A DNA stretch of 18,966 nt, taken from NCBI GenBank assembly GCA_023430315.1, contig JAEZAW010000393.1:1-18966 (forward strand). Reading direction: 5' to 3'. The position numbers and the translations under genes are program-made. Origin of the DNA: Pseudomonadota bacterium (GTDB lineage: Bacteria; Pseudomonadota; Alphaproteobacteria; Rhizobiales; Hyphomicrobiaceae). Below are positions 1 to 7,883 of the stretch, piece by piece. The number at the start of each line of letters is the position of its first letter. Position 1 is the stretch's first letter. The notes beneath the pieces were generated by a model. The model had not been told where the DNA came from, searched no databases, and saw only the letters and a list, made by a program, of their open reading frames with translations.

Positions 1-1675
1 AGATCCAGTCGTCCCAATCGCCGGTGCCGAGCTCGCTCGGAAAGGGCGCGCCCTGGTAAAGCGTGATGCGCAGCCATTTATCCGAGCGTGGATCGAAACG
101 CGTCACGCCGAAGAACGCGAGCTTGTAGCGCAGGATATCGACCGCGCGCATCGACCTGTCGATGAGATTGTCCCGGATCTCGGCATACGGGTAGCGCGCC
201 ATAAGCTGAACGCGGCGGACCGTGTGCCGGTGCCGCGGTTCGCACATAAGGAACATACCGACACGCTCGCCGGAGGGCGCCGCGCGGAGTGCGGCCCTCA
301 GCTCGCTTACATCTCGTGCGACGGCGAGAGGCTGCTCAAGATCGGCGCCATACTCGTCCGCGCGTACGCCGAGACGCGGCTCCAGCTTTTCCTCCGACAC
401 GTACCAGAATAGGCCGGTCTTCTCAGGTTGTGCGAAGTTGAGATCGATGGCCCAGGCATAGCCGTTCTCGATGTCCGCAAGCAGCTCACCGCACGTTCGA
501 CCGCCGTCGATATCGAAGACGGTGTCCTCATCGGCCGACATCTCTTCCGCCAGTTCGTCCACCAGCGCACCGTGCGGCTCGAGCAGAAGACTCACCGCGA
601 ATTCCTGGCCCTCGAGAGATAGCTCTCGCTCGGCCCAGCGGTAGATTCCATCCCAAGGACGCGTCTCGCGGAAGACCGCCTCGCCCTGGACGAAGTTCTC
701 AAGACGCTCGAGATCGACTGCGAGGACAGGAATGCGCGGCGCCTGCACGGGATCATCGGTGTGCCAGCGCGCGACGAGGCGCCTGCCGGAAGCGAGGGCA
801 GCCAGAAATCGCGTGCGCGCGGCATCATCGGCGGCTTCAATCGAGCGGACGCGGGCAAGTGCCGTCTCACGTGCGGCAACCCATCTGTGCAGCAGCAGTG
901 GATGCCGGACCAGGAATGGCGCCATGCCGAGACCGGTGGCGTTGCCGACACCGAGGCGCCGGCGCAGCGCCGACTGCAGAACGACAGCGCGGTCCGGCGC
1001 GCGCAGCTGCGCCATGTGCTCGGCGAGATCGGCCGTGAAGGCGCGGATCAGGTAGACGGTCAGCATCTCCGCGCGAAAAGGCCCGGCCATTTCGGACCGC
1101 GCCTTGAAGCGGTCGCGGTCGGCGATGCCGAACTTGCCATTGCCGTAAACGGCCGTCGTGCGCATGAGATAGCCGGTCGCTTCGAGCGCTTCCGTGTCCG
1201 GCTGAACACCCGAAGCGAGCGCATCGACGACGTGGTCGAACAGGCGAATACTGCGATTGGCGCGCGCAAGCACAAGCTCGCTCGCGAGACAGCGCCCCGC
1301 TTCCTGCCGCGGCACATTTGCGCGCATGCGCTCGATATCGGCATCAGTGGGAACGCCGTCGAAGAGCGCGAAGGTCGCATCCCACTCCTCTGCGATCACG
1401 CGATCCGTGCGCTTCTCGGGCGGAAGATCATGACCGAAGGCGACGAGGCTGTAAGTGTAATCGCCCGCAACGACCTGATAGACGGCCGTGCCGACACCGC
1501 GCGCGTCGATGTCAAAACGTGGCCGTGAGAACTGCCAGCGCTCTCGGATGGCTCGGCGGAGCAGGGCGCGGAGAAAACTGAGGCGCGTCTGATGGGCGCT
1601 CCCCATACGGGCAAGGCGCATGACGGTGTCGGGTGACCGCAGCAGCGGATCGGCCTGCGTGCGCTCGCCCGACAT
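1..1675 (-). CDS. Large conserved-looking protein of unknown function, 3' end beyond left edge
   Basis: Reading the minus strand from the ATG at 1675 gives 558 codons without a stop, continuing past the left edge, so the C-terminus is missing. The protein begins MSGERTQADP and is soluble-looking: no signal peptide, no membrane segment, many Arg/Glu/Asp residues. I see no nucleotide-binding loop or metal motif. Segments that look structured include VGTAVYQVVAGDYTYSLVAF (about residues 61-80), the MRTTAVYGNGKFGIADRD stretch near residue 172 and GLFWYVSEEKLEPRLGV near 415. Third codon positions are strongly G/C and the frame stays open throughout, whereas the overlapping plus-strand frames give low-complexity Arg/Ala-rich products. 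The start lies 6 bp after the methyltransferase stop, with only a weak AAAGAG ribosome site inside that gene's end, so translation is probably coupled. I do not recognise the family. The location suggests a job tied to the methyltransferase, but that is inference. Confidence 0.85.
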   Translation of the reverse strand, partial: MSGERTQADPLLRSPDTVMRLARMGSAHQTRLSFLRALLRRAIRERWQFSRPRFDIDARGVGTAVYQVVAGDYTYSLVAFGHDLPPEKRTDRVIAEEWDATFALFDGVPTDADIERMRANVPRQEAGRCLASELVLARANRSIRLFDHVVDALASGVQPDTEALEATGYLMRTTAVYGNGKFGIADRDRFKARSEMAGPFRAEMLTVYLIRAFTADLAEHMAQLRAPDRAVVLQSALRRRLGVGNATGLGMAPFLVRHPLLLHRWVAARETALARVRSIEAADDAARTRFLAALASGRRLVARWHTDDPVQAPRIPVLAVDLERLENFVQGEAVFRETRPWDGIYRWAERELSLEGQEFAVSLLLEPHGALVDELAEEMSADEDTVFDIDGGRTCGELLADIENGYAWAIDLNFAQPEKTGLFWYVSEEKLEPRLGVRADEYGADLEQPLAVARDVSELRAALRAAPSGERVGMFLMCEPRHRHTVRRVQLMARYPYAEIRDNLIDRSMRAVDILRYKLAFFGVTRFDPRSDKWLRITLYQGAPFPSELGTGDWDDWI

Positions 1676-1681
1676 TGCGCG

Positions 1682-2785
1682 TCACTCTTTGACGCAGATG
1701 AGATGGACGTGGATGTAGTCCATGCCATGGCCTTTGGGATCGGCAGCGACGAACCTCTCGTAGCGGCCGAAGTATTCGTCGAGGATCTCGGCACGCTGCT
1801 CCGGCGGCCGATCCGAGGAAAGACCGCTCGCGAACGTCGGTTCCGACCACGACCTAAGCGTCGGGATGTATTCGCGGGCAAAGCGCGCCGCATCGCCATG
1901 CTCGGCGAAGGCCCTGGCATAGGGGCAGACGAGATGGCGCTCTTCCACGTGCTCGAGGCGCAGGCCGGCCTTGTAGGCGCCGCTCGATGTATCTGTCAGA
2001 GGCGCGGTGAACTGATCGGCCGTTCGGTAGACCTGCGGGAAGTTGGTCGCGGCGTACTCCGCCTCGGTGATGATCTTGTCGTCGACGAGGCCGCGCCACA
2101 GCTTGTCGTATGTATCGAACATTCTGACGCCGCCGGTGCTGCCGAGATAGCGGCCTTGTGAATCGATGCCGAAATTGAGGTAGCACAGGCGCCCACCTGG
2201 GACGAGCTCACGCGCGCGTAGAGCGAGCAGGCGGTCCCACTCGAATCGGCCGATCTCCTCATAGGCTGCGCGCTCGGCGCCACTGGCGCCGACCATGTGG
2301 ACGTGGTTCGAAATGTTGCACGGCACTTTCGAGATGTAGTGCGAGGCTGTCGCCGAGAATGCGAGGTTCAAGCTGCTCGGCGGAAAGATGGCTTGGTGAA
2401 ACGACGTGCCCGAGGCGAAGGGATAGACGTCGGGAATCTCGCCGTAGTAGCTCTCGACGTCCGTGAGGCCGTGGATGTTGCGGAAGACTTGGCTGAAGTC
2501 ATTGCGCGGCAGATCGCAGTAGACCATCTCGATCGGGCGGCTCGGCACTGTTTTGCGCACATGCCCGAGCACTTGCCGCCACATGCCGATCGAGGTGCCG
2601 CCATCGGCGCATCCGATGTCCGCCGAGCGGAATGACGTCGCATCGTCCTTGAGCTTCATGCGATCGACCGCGCCGATGATCAGCGGCACGGCTTCGTTGA
2701 TGACGTCCCGCGCGCCGGTTGTCGCCTTGGAATAGTAGCCGGCGCCTTTCATGGCCATGAAACCGACGGTCTCGCGCGTGCTCAT
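1682..2785 (-). CDS. SABATH-type S-adenosylmethionine-dependent carboxyl methyltransferase
   Basis: This 367-residue protein has the layout of the SABATH family (Methyltransf_7), best known from plant enzymes that methylate carboxyl groups of salicylate, jasmonate or indole acetate, or nitrogens of xanthines. Matching blocks in order are MKGAGYYSKATTG near residue 12 (family: MnGG..SYakNS), ADIGCADGGTS near 55 (SAM loop), YCDLPRNDFSQVF near 89 (family: NDLPsNDFN), and FSATASHYISKVP near 132 (family: HSSyslHWLSqvP). The length is close to plant members (about 360-380). By eye, the carboxylate-tethering Gln of salicylate methyltransferase is not conserved and the pocket Trp appears as Tyr, so the substrate is probably different. 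The start is supported by GAGGAG seven bases upstream. It sits 31 bp after the Ldh_2 gene and 6 bp before the unknown gene. Family assignment is fairly firm; substrate is unknown. Confidence 0.85.
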   Translation of the reverse strand: MSTRETVGFMAMKGAGYYSKATTGARDVINEAVPLIIGAVDRMKLKDDATSFRSADIGCADGGTSIGMWRQVLGHVRKTVPSRPIEMVYCDLPRNDFSQVFRNIHGLTDVESYYGEIPDVYPFASGTSFHQAIFPPSSLNLAFSATASHYISKVPCNISNHVHMVGASGAERAAYEEIGRFEWDRLLALRARELVPGGRLCYLNFGIDSQGRYLGSTGGVRMFDTYDKLWRGLVDDKIITEAEYAATNFPQVYRTADQFTAPLTDTSSGAYKAGLRLEHVEERHLVCPYARAFAEHGDAARFAREYIPTLRSWSEPTFASGLSSDRPPEQRAEILDEYFGRYERFVAADPKGHGMDYIHVHLICVKE

Positions 2786-2816
2786 GTCCTTGCTCCTCGC
2801 TCGTCAGTCGTGTTCC

Positions 2817-3827
2817 TCAGCCCTGCAGGCCCAGGACGGTGTCGTAGATCGCGCGGTCCACGCGTACGCCCTCGGCAAGCGATCGCGCGCGTGCCTTGAG
2901 ACGGCCGGAACCTGCGAGATGCGTACCGGGCTCGGCCGTCAGGGCCGATACGAGGCCGCCAATGCGCTCTGCGAACAGCCCGGATGATGCGGTGTCGGGC
3001 GCGATGGCAATGAAGAGCTGACCCGTCTTCGGCGGTCCGCCGGCCGTGCCGGAGAATGGGCTCGCGTCGACGCCGAGCGTCGCGCCTGCAAGGCAGGCCG
3101 CCATGATCTCGACGAGGATGGCCGAACCGACGCCCTTGTAGCCACCTGCCGGCACCATCGTGCCCTTGAGGCCGATCGCAGGATCCGTCGTCGGTTCGCC
3201 GTCTGGGCCAAGTGTCCAGCCGAGCGGGACCGCCTCGCCGCGCCGCGACTTTTTCATGACTTCGCTCTTGGCGACGACGCTCGCACTTTGGTCGATGACG
3301 ATCGCGACGCCGCCCTTGCCATCGGGCACGGCGATCGACCACGGGTTCGTCCCGAGCACCGGCCGCTTGCCACCGGATGATGCAATGGAGGCCGGCGCAT
3401 TCGTGAAGCCGAGCCCAACGAGGCCGGCGCGAGCGAGGTTCTCGGTGTGATAGCCGAGCACGCCGCAGTTGTAGGAATTGCGCACGGTGAGCGTCGCGAT
3501 GCCCTGAGAGCGCGCAAGCGGCACCAGCTCAGCGAAGCCCACATCGATGGCCGGATGCGCGAAACCGGATTGCGCATCGACCGTGACGACGCCCGGCGCC
3601 GGGCGTGCGACCTGCGGCACAGCTTCGGGAACAACCTTGCCGCATGTGAGATGCTGGCAATACGTCGGCAGATAAGCGAGACCATGCGAGGAAATGCCGT
3701 CGCGCTCGGCAGCAGCAATGGCGGCAGCGAGGCTCGTTGCGGCGGCGGGCAGGGCACCCGCGTGCTTGAGTGCAGTCGAAGCGAGACGCTCGATCTCGGC
3801 AATCTGCAGGATGACAGGCTCAGTCAT
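2817..3827 (-). CDS. Ldh_2-family NAD(P)H-dependent oxidoreductase (malate/L-lactate dehydrogenase-like, possible imine reductase)
   Basis: The 336-residue product belongs to the Ldh_2 family, which includes YlbC/ComC malate-type dehydrogenases, ureidoglycolate dehydrogenase, 2,3-diketogulonate reductase and the piperideine/pyrroline-2-carboxylate reductases (DpkA/LhpD). Visible marks are RDGISSHGL at 42-50 with the conserved Ser-His (S47, H48), VLGTNPWSIAVPDG near 157-170, DGEPTTDPAIG near 208 and the GGYKG loop near 223. The usual SHGxxR motif reads SHGLAY, so the Arg is replaced by Tyr52, and the region usually rich in His (N-x-H-x-F-G) reads NSYNCGVLG. The start is set by GAAGG six bases upstream. 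The gene follows the M19 homologue by 18 bp. Next to a D-amino-acid dehydrogenase and RidA, reduction of a cyclic imine or 2-keto acid is a sensible guess, but the precise substrate cannot be read from the sequence. Confidence 0.88.
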   Translation of the reverse strand: MTEPVILQIAEIERLASTALKHAGALPAAATSLAAAIAAAERDGISSHGLAYLPTYCQHLTCGKVVPEAVPQVARPAPGVVTVDAQSGFAHPAIDVGFAELVPLARSQGIATLTVRNSYNCGVLGYHTENLARAGLVGLGFTNAPASIASSGGKRPVLGTNPWSIAVPDGKGGVAIVIDQSASVVAKSEVMKKSRRGEAVPLGWTLGPDGEPTTDPAIGLKGTMVPAGGYKGVGSAILVEIMAACLAGATLGVDASPFSGTAGGPPKTGQLFIAIAPDTASSGLFAERIGGLVSALTAEPGTHLAGSGRLKARARSLAEGVRVDRAIYDTVLGLQG

Positions 3828-3845
3828 GACGCGCCTTCAATGCTT

Positions 3846-4838
3846 TCAGGAATTTCCTGCAGGGCCAAAGGACTCGGCGAAGAAGCGGTACCAGTTCCGC
3901 CCCATGATCTTGTCGACCTCCGCGGCCGAGAATCCGCGCGCCGCGAGTCCTTCGCGGATGAGCGGATAGTCGCGGTTATCGCGGAACCATGATGGCTGTG
4001 GTGGGAACACCGCCTTGCCGAGGCCGATGTTGGCGCCGCCCTTTGTCCATCGGCCGTTGCGCATCCATTCGACGACGCTGTCGGGTTGCCCTTGGCAGAG
4101 ATCCGAACCAAAGCCGATATGATCGACGCCGATCTTCGCGGCCGTCTCGGCGATCATGGCCGTGAAGCTCTCGAGCGTGCACGCAGAGCCGGCCGCCAGA
4201 TGGAGCGGATAGAGTGAGAAGCCGAGCATCCCGCCGCGTGCCGCCAGCGCCTTCAACACTTCATCGGATTTGTTGCGCGCGACCTTGTGCCAGGACGAGG
4301 GATTCGCGTGCGTGATCGATACGGGACGCGCTGAGATGTCGATCGACTCGAGGCACGTGCGCTCACCTGAATGCGAGAGATCGATGACGAGACCGACGCG
4401 GTTCATCTCCGCGATGACTTCCTTTCCCATGCGGGAAATGCCGGCATCGACAGGCTCATAGCAGCCCGAGCCGAGCAGTGACTGATTATTGTATGTGACC
4501 TGCATGAACCGCACGCCGAGCGTATGCAGGATCTCCACGAGACCGATGTCGTCCTCGATTGCCGAGCAATTCTGCAGACCGAAGAAGACGGCCGTGCGAT
4601 CCGAGGCCCTGGCTGCATCGATATCCGCTGCCGTGCGTCCCGGCATGATCAGGCCGGAATACGTCTCGAAGTAGCGGTTCCAGTCGATCAGGTTCTCGAC
4701 GGTCTCGCGGAAGTCCTCGTGATAGCAGACCGTCACGTGGATCGCGTCGACACCGCCAGCGCGAAGCTGCCCGAATATTTCCTCCGACCAGTTGCAGTAC
4801 TGGCAGGCGTCAATCGTGAGCGTCGATGGTTCAGGCAT
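3846..4838 (-). CDS. Peptidase M19 (membrane/renal dipeptidase) homologue with missing metal ligands
   Basis: The 330-residue protein has the M19 amidohydrolase-fold layout: an N-terminal strand ending in Asp10, GVRFMQVTYNNQS near 108, VIDLSHSGERT near 151, ITHANPSS near 175, HIGFGSDLCQG near 240, and a C-terminal IMGRNWYRFF typical of the family. Family enzymes bind two zinc ions through an N-terminal HxD, a bridging Glu, two His and an Asp. Here the HxD region reads DACQY (Cys and Tyr in place of His and Asp) and the bridging Glu position reads Gln89 (FGLQN). His156, His177 and Asp246 remain. It may therefore bind one metal, hydrolyse something other than a dipeptide, or be non-hydrolytic. 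No signal peptide is seen, so it is probably cytoplasmic. Its start overlaps the DadA-like stop by 8 bp, implying translational coupling. Confidence 0.88.
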   Translation of the reverse strand: MPEPSTLTIDACQYCNWSEEIFGQLRAGGVDAIHVTVCYHEDFRETVENLIDWNRYFETYSGLIMPGRTAADIDAARASDRTAVFFGLQNCSAIEDDIGLVEILHTLGVRFMQVTYNNQSLLGSGCYEPVDAGISRMGKEVIAEMNRVGLVIDLSHSGERTCLESIDISARPVSITHANPSSWHKVARNKSDEVLKALAARGGMLGFSLYPLHLAAGSACTLESFTAMIAETAAKIGVDHIGFGSDLCQGQPDSVVEWMRNGRWTKGGANIGLGKAVFPPQPSWFRDNRDYPLIREGLAARGFSAAEVDKIMGRNWYRFFAESFGPAGNS

Positions 4839-6084
4839 CTGCGAGTGTCAATCCGCTGAGGTCGATCTCGGGCTTGCGGCCGGCGATGACGTCGGCCACC
4901 ACGCGCGCCGAACCCATCGACATCGTCCAGCCGATGTGGCCGTGCCCCGTGTTGAGGAAGAGATTACGCTTCGGCGACGTACCGAGCATCGGCGTGCCCT
5001 TCGGCGTCATGGGACGCAGCCCCGCCCAGCGGCTCGCCTTCTCGTATGAGCCGGCATCCGGAAACAGCCGGCGGATGGTCGCCAGCATATGCGCGAAATC
5101 GCGCTCGTTGAGCGAACGGTCGAAGCCGGCGAAGTCCGCCGTCGCGGTAACACGCATCCGGTCGCCGAGGCGGGACCATGCAATGAGGTACTTCTCGTCG
5201 ACGCCGCACAGGCTCGGCGCACCATTGTGTCCGTCGACCGGGACAGTGAGCGCATAGCCCTTCACCGGATAGATCGGCATATTGATCCCGACATGACGCC
5301 CGAGGCCGGCACTGTAGGAACCACAGGCCAGAACGTAGGCGTCCGCCGCGACTGGCCCCTTGCTGGTCTCGATGCCCGTCACGCGATCGCCATCGGTCTT
5401 GAGGCCCGTGATCTCCGTCGACCACTGGAACTTGACGCTGAGCTCGTCCTCGCAGTGCGCGGCGAGCGCGTTCGCGAACTTGTGGCAATCACCGGACTCG
5501 TCGATCGGGCAGTAAATGGCACCGGCTATGTTGGCGCTATCGGGCGCGAGTGCCGGTTCGATCGTCACCGCCTCATCCGTGCTCACGGGCTTCAGTGTAA
5601 CGCCGTTGCCCGTGAGAATGCGCATGGACCCGACACCGCGGTCGAAATGATCCTTGTCGCGGTAGACATAGATCGCACCTTGTGTGCGCCGATCGTAATC
5701 GAGCTTGGTGCGATTGTTGATCTCGCCGAACCGCGCCAGCGAGTAGAGGCAAAGCCGGACCTTGTGCGCCGTGTTGATCGCGGCACGCTCGGACGTACAT
5801 TCCTTTAGGAAGCGCCAGCACCAGCGCCACATGGCCGGATCGAGCCGCAAGCGCAGCCGCAATGCCACGTCGTCGCGGAAGAGCGAATCCCAGAGGATGC
5901 GCGGCGCGCGCGGCGAAGCCCATGTGTAGGCGTGCCCCGGCGAGACCATGCCCGCGTTGGAGAAGCTCGTCTCCATCGCGGCTTTGTCCTGGCGGTCGAC
6001 GACAACGACCTCGTGGCCGTCGGAGGCCAGCTCGTAAGCCGTGGTGACGCCTACGATGCCGGCTCCGAGGACAGCAATGCGCAT
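4831..6084 (-). CDS. dadA: FAD-dependent D-amino-acid dehydrogenase (DadA-like, DAO family)
   Basis: A 417-residue flavoprotein of the glycine/D-amino-acid oxidase family. The N-terminal dinucleotide fold is clear: GAGIVG at 7-12 followed by the acidic Asp30 that binds the adenosine ribose. The C-terminus carries NTGHGHIGWTMSMGSARVVAD, the block characteristic of DadA-type dehydrogenases, and WAGLRPMTPKGTPMLG precedes it. DadA oxidises D-amino acids to 2-imino acids, passing electrons to the respiratory chain; the length is close to the E. coli enzyme (432). The start has only a weak GAGCGG site, 9 bp after the ridA stop. Pairing with a RidA homologue fits, since imine products are RidA substrates. 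The family also contains sarcosine/glycine oxidases and hydroxyproline dehydrogenases, so the actual amine could be secondary or N-substituted. Confidence 0.9.
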   Translation of the reverse strand: MRIAVLGAGIVGVTTAYELASDGHEVVVVDRQDKAAMETSFSNAGMVSPGHAYTWASPRAPRILWDSLFRDDVALRLRLRLDPAMWRWCWRFLKECTSERAAINTAHKVRLCLYSLARFGEINNRTKLDYDRRTQGAIYVYRDKDHFDRGVGSMRILTGNGVTLKPVSTDEAVTIEPALAPDSANIAGAIYCPIDESGDCHKFANALAAHCEDELSVKFQWSTEITGLKTDGDRVTGIETSKGPVAADAYVLACGSYSAGLGRHVGINMPIYPVKGYALTVPVDGHNGAPSLCGVDEKYLIAWSRLGDRMRVTATADFAGFDRSLNERDFAHMLATIRRLFPDAGSYEKASRWAGLRPMTPKGTPMLGTSPKRNLFLNTGHGHIGWTMSMGSARVVADVIAGRKPEIDLSGLTLADA

Positions 6085-6093
6085 GATGGCCGC

Positions 6094-6444
6094 TCACAGT
6101 GCCGCGATAACGCCGATCTCGACCGCAAACTGCGGTGCCGCGAGCTTCGATTCGACGGTCGCCCGGGCTGGGGCCGCGCCGGGCGCCACCCAGGCATCCC
6201 AGACCGCGTTCATCTCCTCGAACTTGGACATGTCGACGAGCCAGATGGTCGCCGAGAGCAGCTTTGTCTTGTCCGTGCCGGCTTCCGCGAGGAAGCGATC
6301 GATGCGCGCGAGGATGGCGGTCGTCTGCTCGGCGACGCTCTTGCCTGGCGCTTCGAGGGCGACCTGCCCCGCAAGGTAGACCGTACCGTTGTGGACGACG
6401 GCCTGGCTCATGCGCTTGCCGGCTTCGATACGCTTGATGGTCAT
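6094..6444 (-). CDS. RidA/YjgF/UK114-family enamine/imine deaminase
   Basis: This is a 116-residue RidA-family protein, which forms trimers and hydrolyses reactive enamine/imine intermediates to keto acids. Recognisable pieces are VYLAGQVAL near 22, the VAEQTTAILARIDRFLAEAG helix near 37, the SATIWLVDMSKFEEMN strand-helix near 64, and the active-site end APARATVES with Arg94, the carboxylate-binding residue, followed by the VEI segment with Glu109. I chose the ATG at 6444 because GGAGAG lies just upstream and because the family starts here; a longer frame from 6489 adds an unconvincing N-terminus overlapping a short tandem repeat. Nine bp separate it from the DadA-like gene. The context suggests it clears imines made by that dehydrogenase. 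Confidence 0.92.
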   Translation of the reverse strand: MTIKRIEAGKRMSQAVVHNGTVYLAGQVALEAPGKSVAEQTTAILARIDRFLAEAGTDKTKLLSATIWLVDMSKFEEMNAVWDAWVAPGAAPARATVESKLAAPQFAVEIGVIAAL

Positions 6445-6450
6445 GTGCTC

Positions 6451-6496
6451 TCCAAACTCATTCCAAAGGGTGGACCAAGGACTGGCCAAAGGCTGG
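6451..6496. repeat. Short tandem repeat, 11-12 bp unit, upstream of ridA
   Basis: Four consecutive units share a CCAAA/CCAAGG core: TCCAAACTCAT (6451-6461), TCCAAAGGGTGG (6462-6473), ACCAAGGACTGG (6474-6485) and CCAAAGGCTGG (6486-6496). The core recurs every 11-12 bp, about one helical turn, in the widest gap of the operon. The first unit merges with the ribosome-binding site of ridA on the minus strand. It could be a phased protein-binding site, or only a small slippage repeat. Confidence 0.6.
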
Positions 6497-6553
6497 TGCC
6501 TACCATAGTGCCCGTTGGCGCATATTCACAAGCGGGGGCGTACCGCACAACTG

Positions 6554-7870
6554 TCACTTGCTCAGCGTGGGCAACCACAGCGCCGTCCAGGGCCAGAGAA
6601 AGACGATAACGCCTGTGAGCATCTGGCAGGCAATGAAGGGAAGAACACCGACGTACATCTCCTCCGTGCGGAAGTTCTTCGGTGCAATGCTTCTCAGATA
6701 GAAGATTGCCGGAGCCATTGGCGGCGTCAGATATGACGTCTGGATCATGATGACCATGAGAACCGCGAACCACAGTGGGTCGATGCCTGCGGGCCTAAGG
6801 AACGGCGTGAACAGCGGCACGCAGATCAGAACGATCGAGACCCAGTCCAGCAGCGCGCCGAGAATGAAAACAATGACGAGGAAAAGCACCAGAAGGCCGA
6901 GATTGCCGAGCTGCAGCGCGCCGACAATGTCGTTGACGAGCTGCGCGCCGCCCTGAAGGCGGAAAATGCTCGTGAACATGGTGCCGCCCGTCACGATGAG
7001 CAGGATCATCGACGAGATGAGGACGGTCTTCACCGCGGCTTCCCAGGTCCCCTTCCACGTGAAGTCGCGATAGAGAAGGTTGAGGACGACAGCACCAACA
7101 GCACCGACAGCCGCCGCTTCCGTCACCGCGGCAACGCCCGTCAAAATGGAGCCGATGACCGCGGTAACGAGCGCGACCGGGGGCACCAGCGCCTTAATCG
7201 TGAACATGACCTTCTCGCCGAAGGGCATCGCCAGTTCCTCGGCGGGCGTTCGCGGCGCCCCCTCCGGGAAGATCAGCGCGTAAATGATGATCCAGAGGAA
7301 GAACAACCCGACCATGATGAAGCCGGGGATGAACACGGCCGCCAACAGATCGCCGACCGAGATCTGTGCCACGGACGCATAGATAACAACGACGATCGAC
7401 GGTGGGATCATCGTGCCGAGCGAGCCGCCGCCCGTAATGACACCCGAGATGAGGCTTCGCGAGTAGTTCGCCTTGACCATGGGCGGGATCGCGAGAAGCC
7501 CAACCATGACCTCGACAGCGCCGACGACGCCGGTTCCGGCAGCAAACAGCGTGCACATGGCCATGGTTGCGAGGCCGAGGCCGCCGGGGAAGCGCCCGAG
7601 CCAGAGCTTCATTGCTTCGAAGACGCGCCGGCCCATGCCGGAATGCTCGAGCACGGCGCCCATGAATATGAAGAGAGGGACGGCAGCCAGGGCATAGTTC
7701 GACGCGACATTACCGACGAAGCGGAAGAGCTGCAGGCCTGCGCGGTCGCCGAAGATCGGCAGGGCAAAGGCCACCGCCGTGACGATCAAGCTGAAGGATA
7801 TCGGGACGCCCGCGAATATCAGGACGAAGGCAGCCGGGAACATCCAGGCAGCTAGGGGCAGGCTGGCCAT
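6554..7870 (-). CDS. dctM: TRAP transporter large permease (DctM family)
   Basis: The 438-residue protein is almost entirely hydrophobic, with about a dozen membrane segments, as in DctM-type subunits that use a sodium gradient to drive uptake. Family blocks are visible: LAAVPLFIFMGAVLEHSG near 60, GLATMAMCTLFAAGTG near 97, the GGGSLGTMIPPSIVVVIYAS segment near 145, and the C-terminal TSYLTPPMAPAIFYLR. It forms the channel-like part of the transporter with DctQ and receives ligand from the periplasmic DctP. I place the start at the ATG at 7870 rather than the TTG one codon earlier; the start lies about 13 bp after the dctQ stop. The gene is followed by a 109-bp gap before ridA. Size and segment pattern are normal for the family. 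Confidence 0.95.
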   Translation of the reverse strand: MASLPLAAWMFPAAFVLIFAGVPISFSLIVTAVAFALPIFGDRAGLQLFRFVGNVASNYALAAVPLFIFMGAVLEHSGMGRRVFEAMKLWLGRFPGGLGLATMAMCTLFAAGTGVVGAVEVMVGLLAIPPMVKANYSRSLISGVITGGGSLGTMIPPSIVVVIYASVAQISVGDLLAAVFIPGFIMVGLFFLWIIIYALIFPEGAPRTPAEELAMPFGEKVMFTIKALVPPVALVTAVIGSILTGVAAVTEAAAVGAVGAVVLNLLYRDFTWKGTWEAAVKTVLISSMILLIVTGGTMFTSIFRLQGGAQLVNDIVGALQLGNLGLLVLFLVIVFILGALLDWVSIVLICVPLFTPFLRPAGIDPLWFAVLMVIMIQTSYLTPPMAPAIFYLRSIAPKNFRTEEMYVGVLPFIACQMLTGVIVFLWPWTALWLPTLSK

Positions 7871-7883
7871 CAACGATATTCCA

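Noticed and set aside
761..1528. 255-codon plus-strand frame
   Set aside because: It overlaps the continuous minus-strand frame, which has a longer open run and better coding composition. The plus-strand product looks like a GC-rich shadow.
2817..6084. Classic hydroxyproline or proline catabolic cluster
   Set aside because: No proline racemase/epimerase, pyrroline-hydroxycarboxylate deaminase or semialdehyde dehydrogenase is present. Only the Ldh_2 and DAO-family genes fit.
6445..6489. Longer ridA start at 6489
   Set aside because: It would add 15 residues encoded partly by the tandem repeat. The ATG at 6444 has GGAGAG at good spacing and matches the family start.
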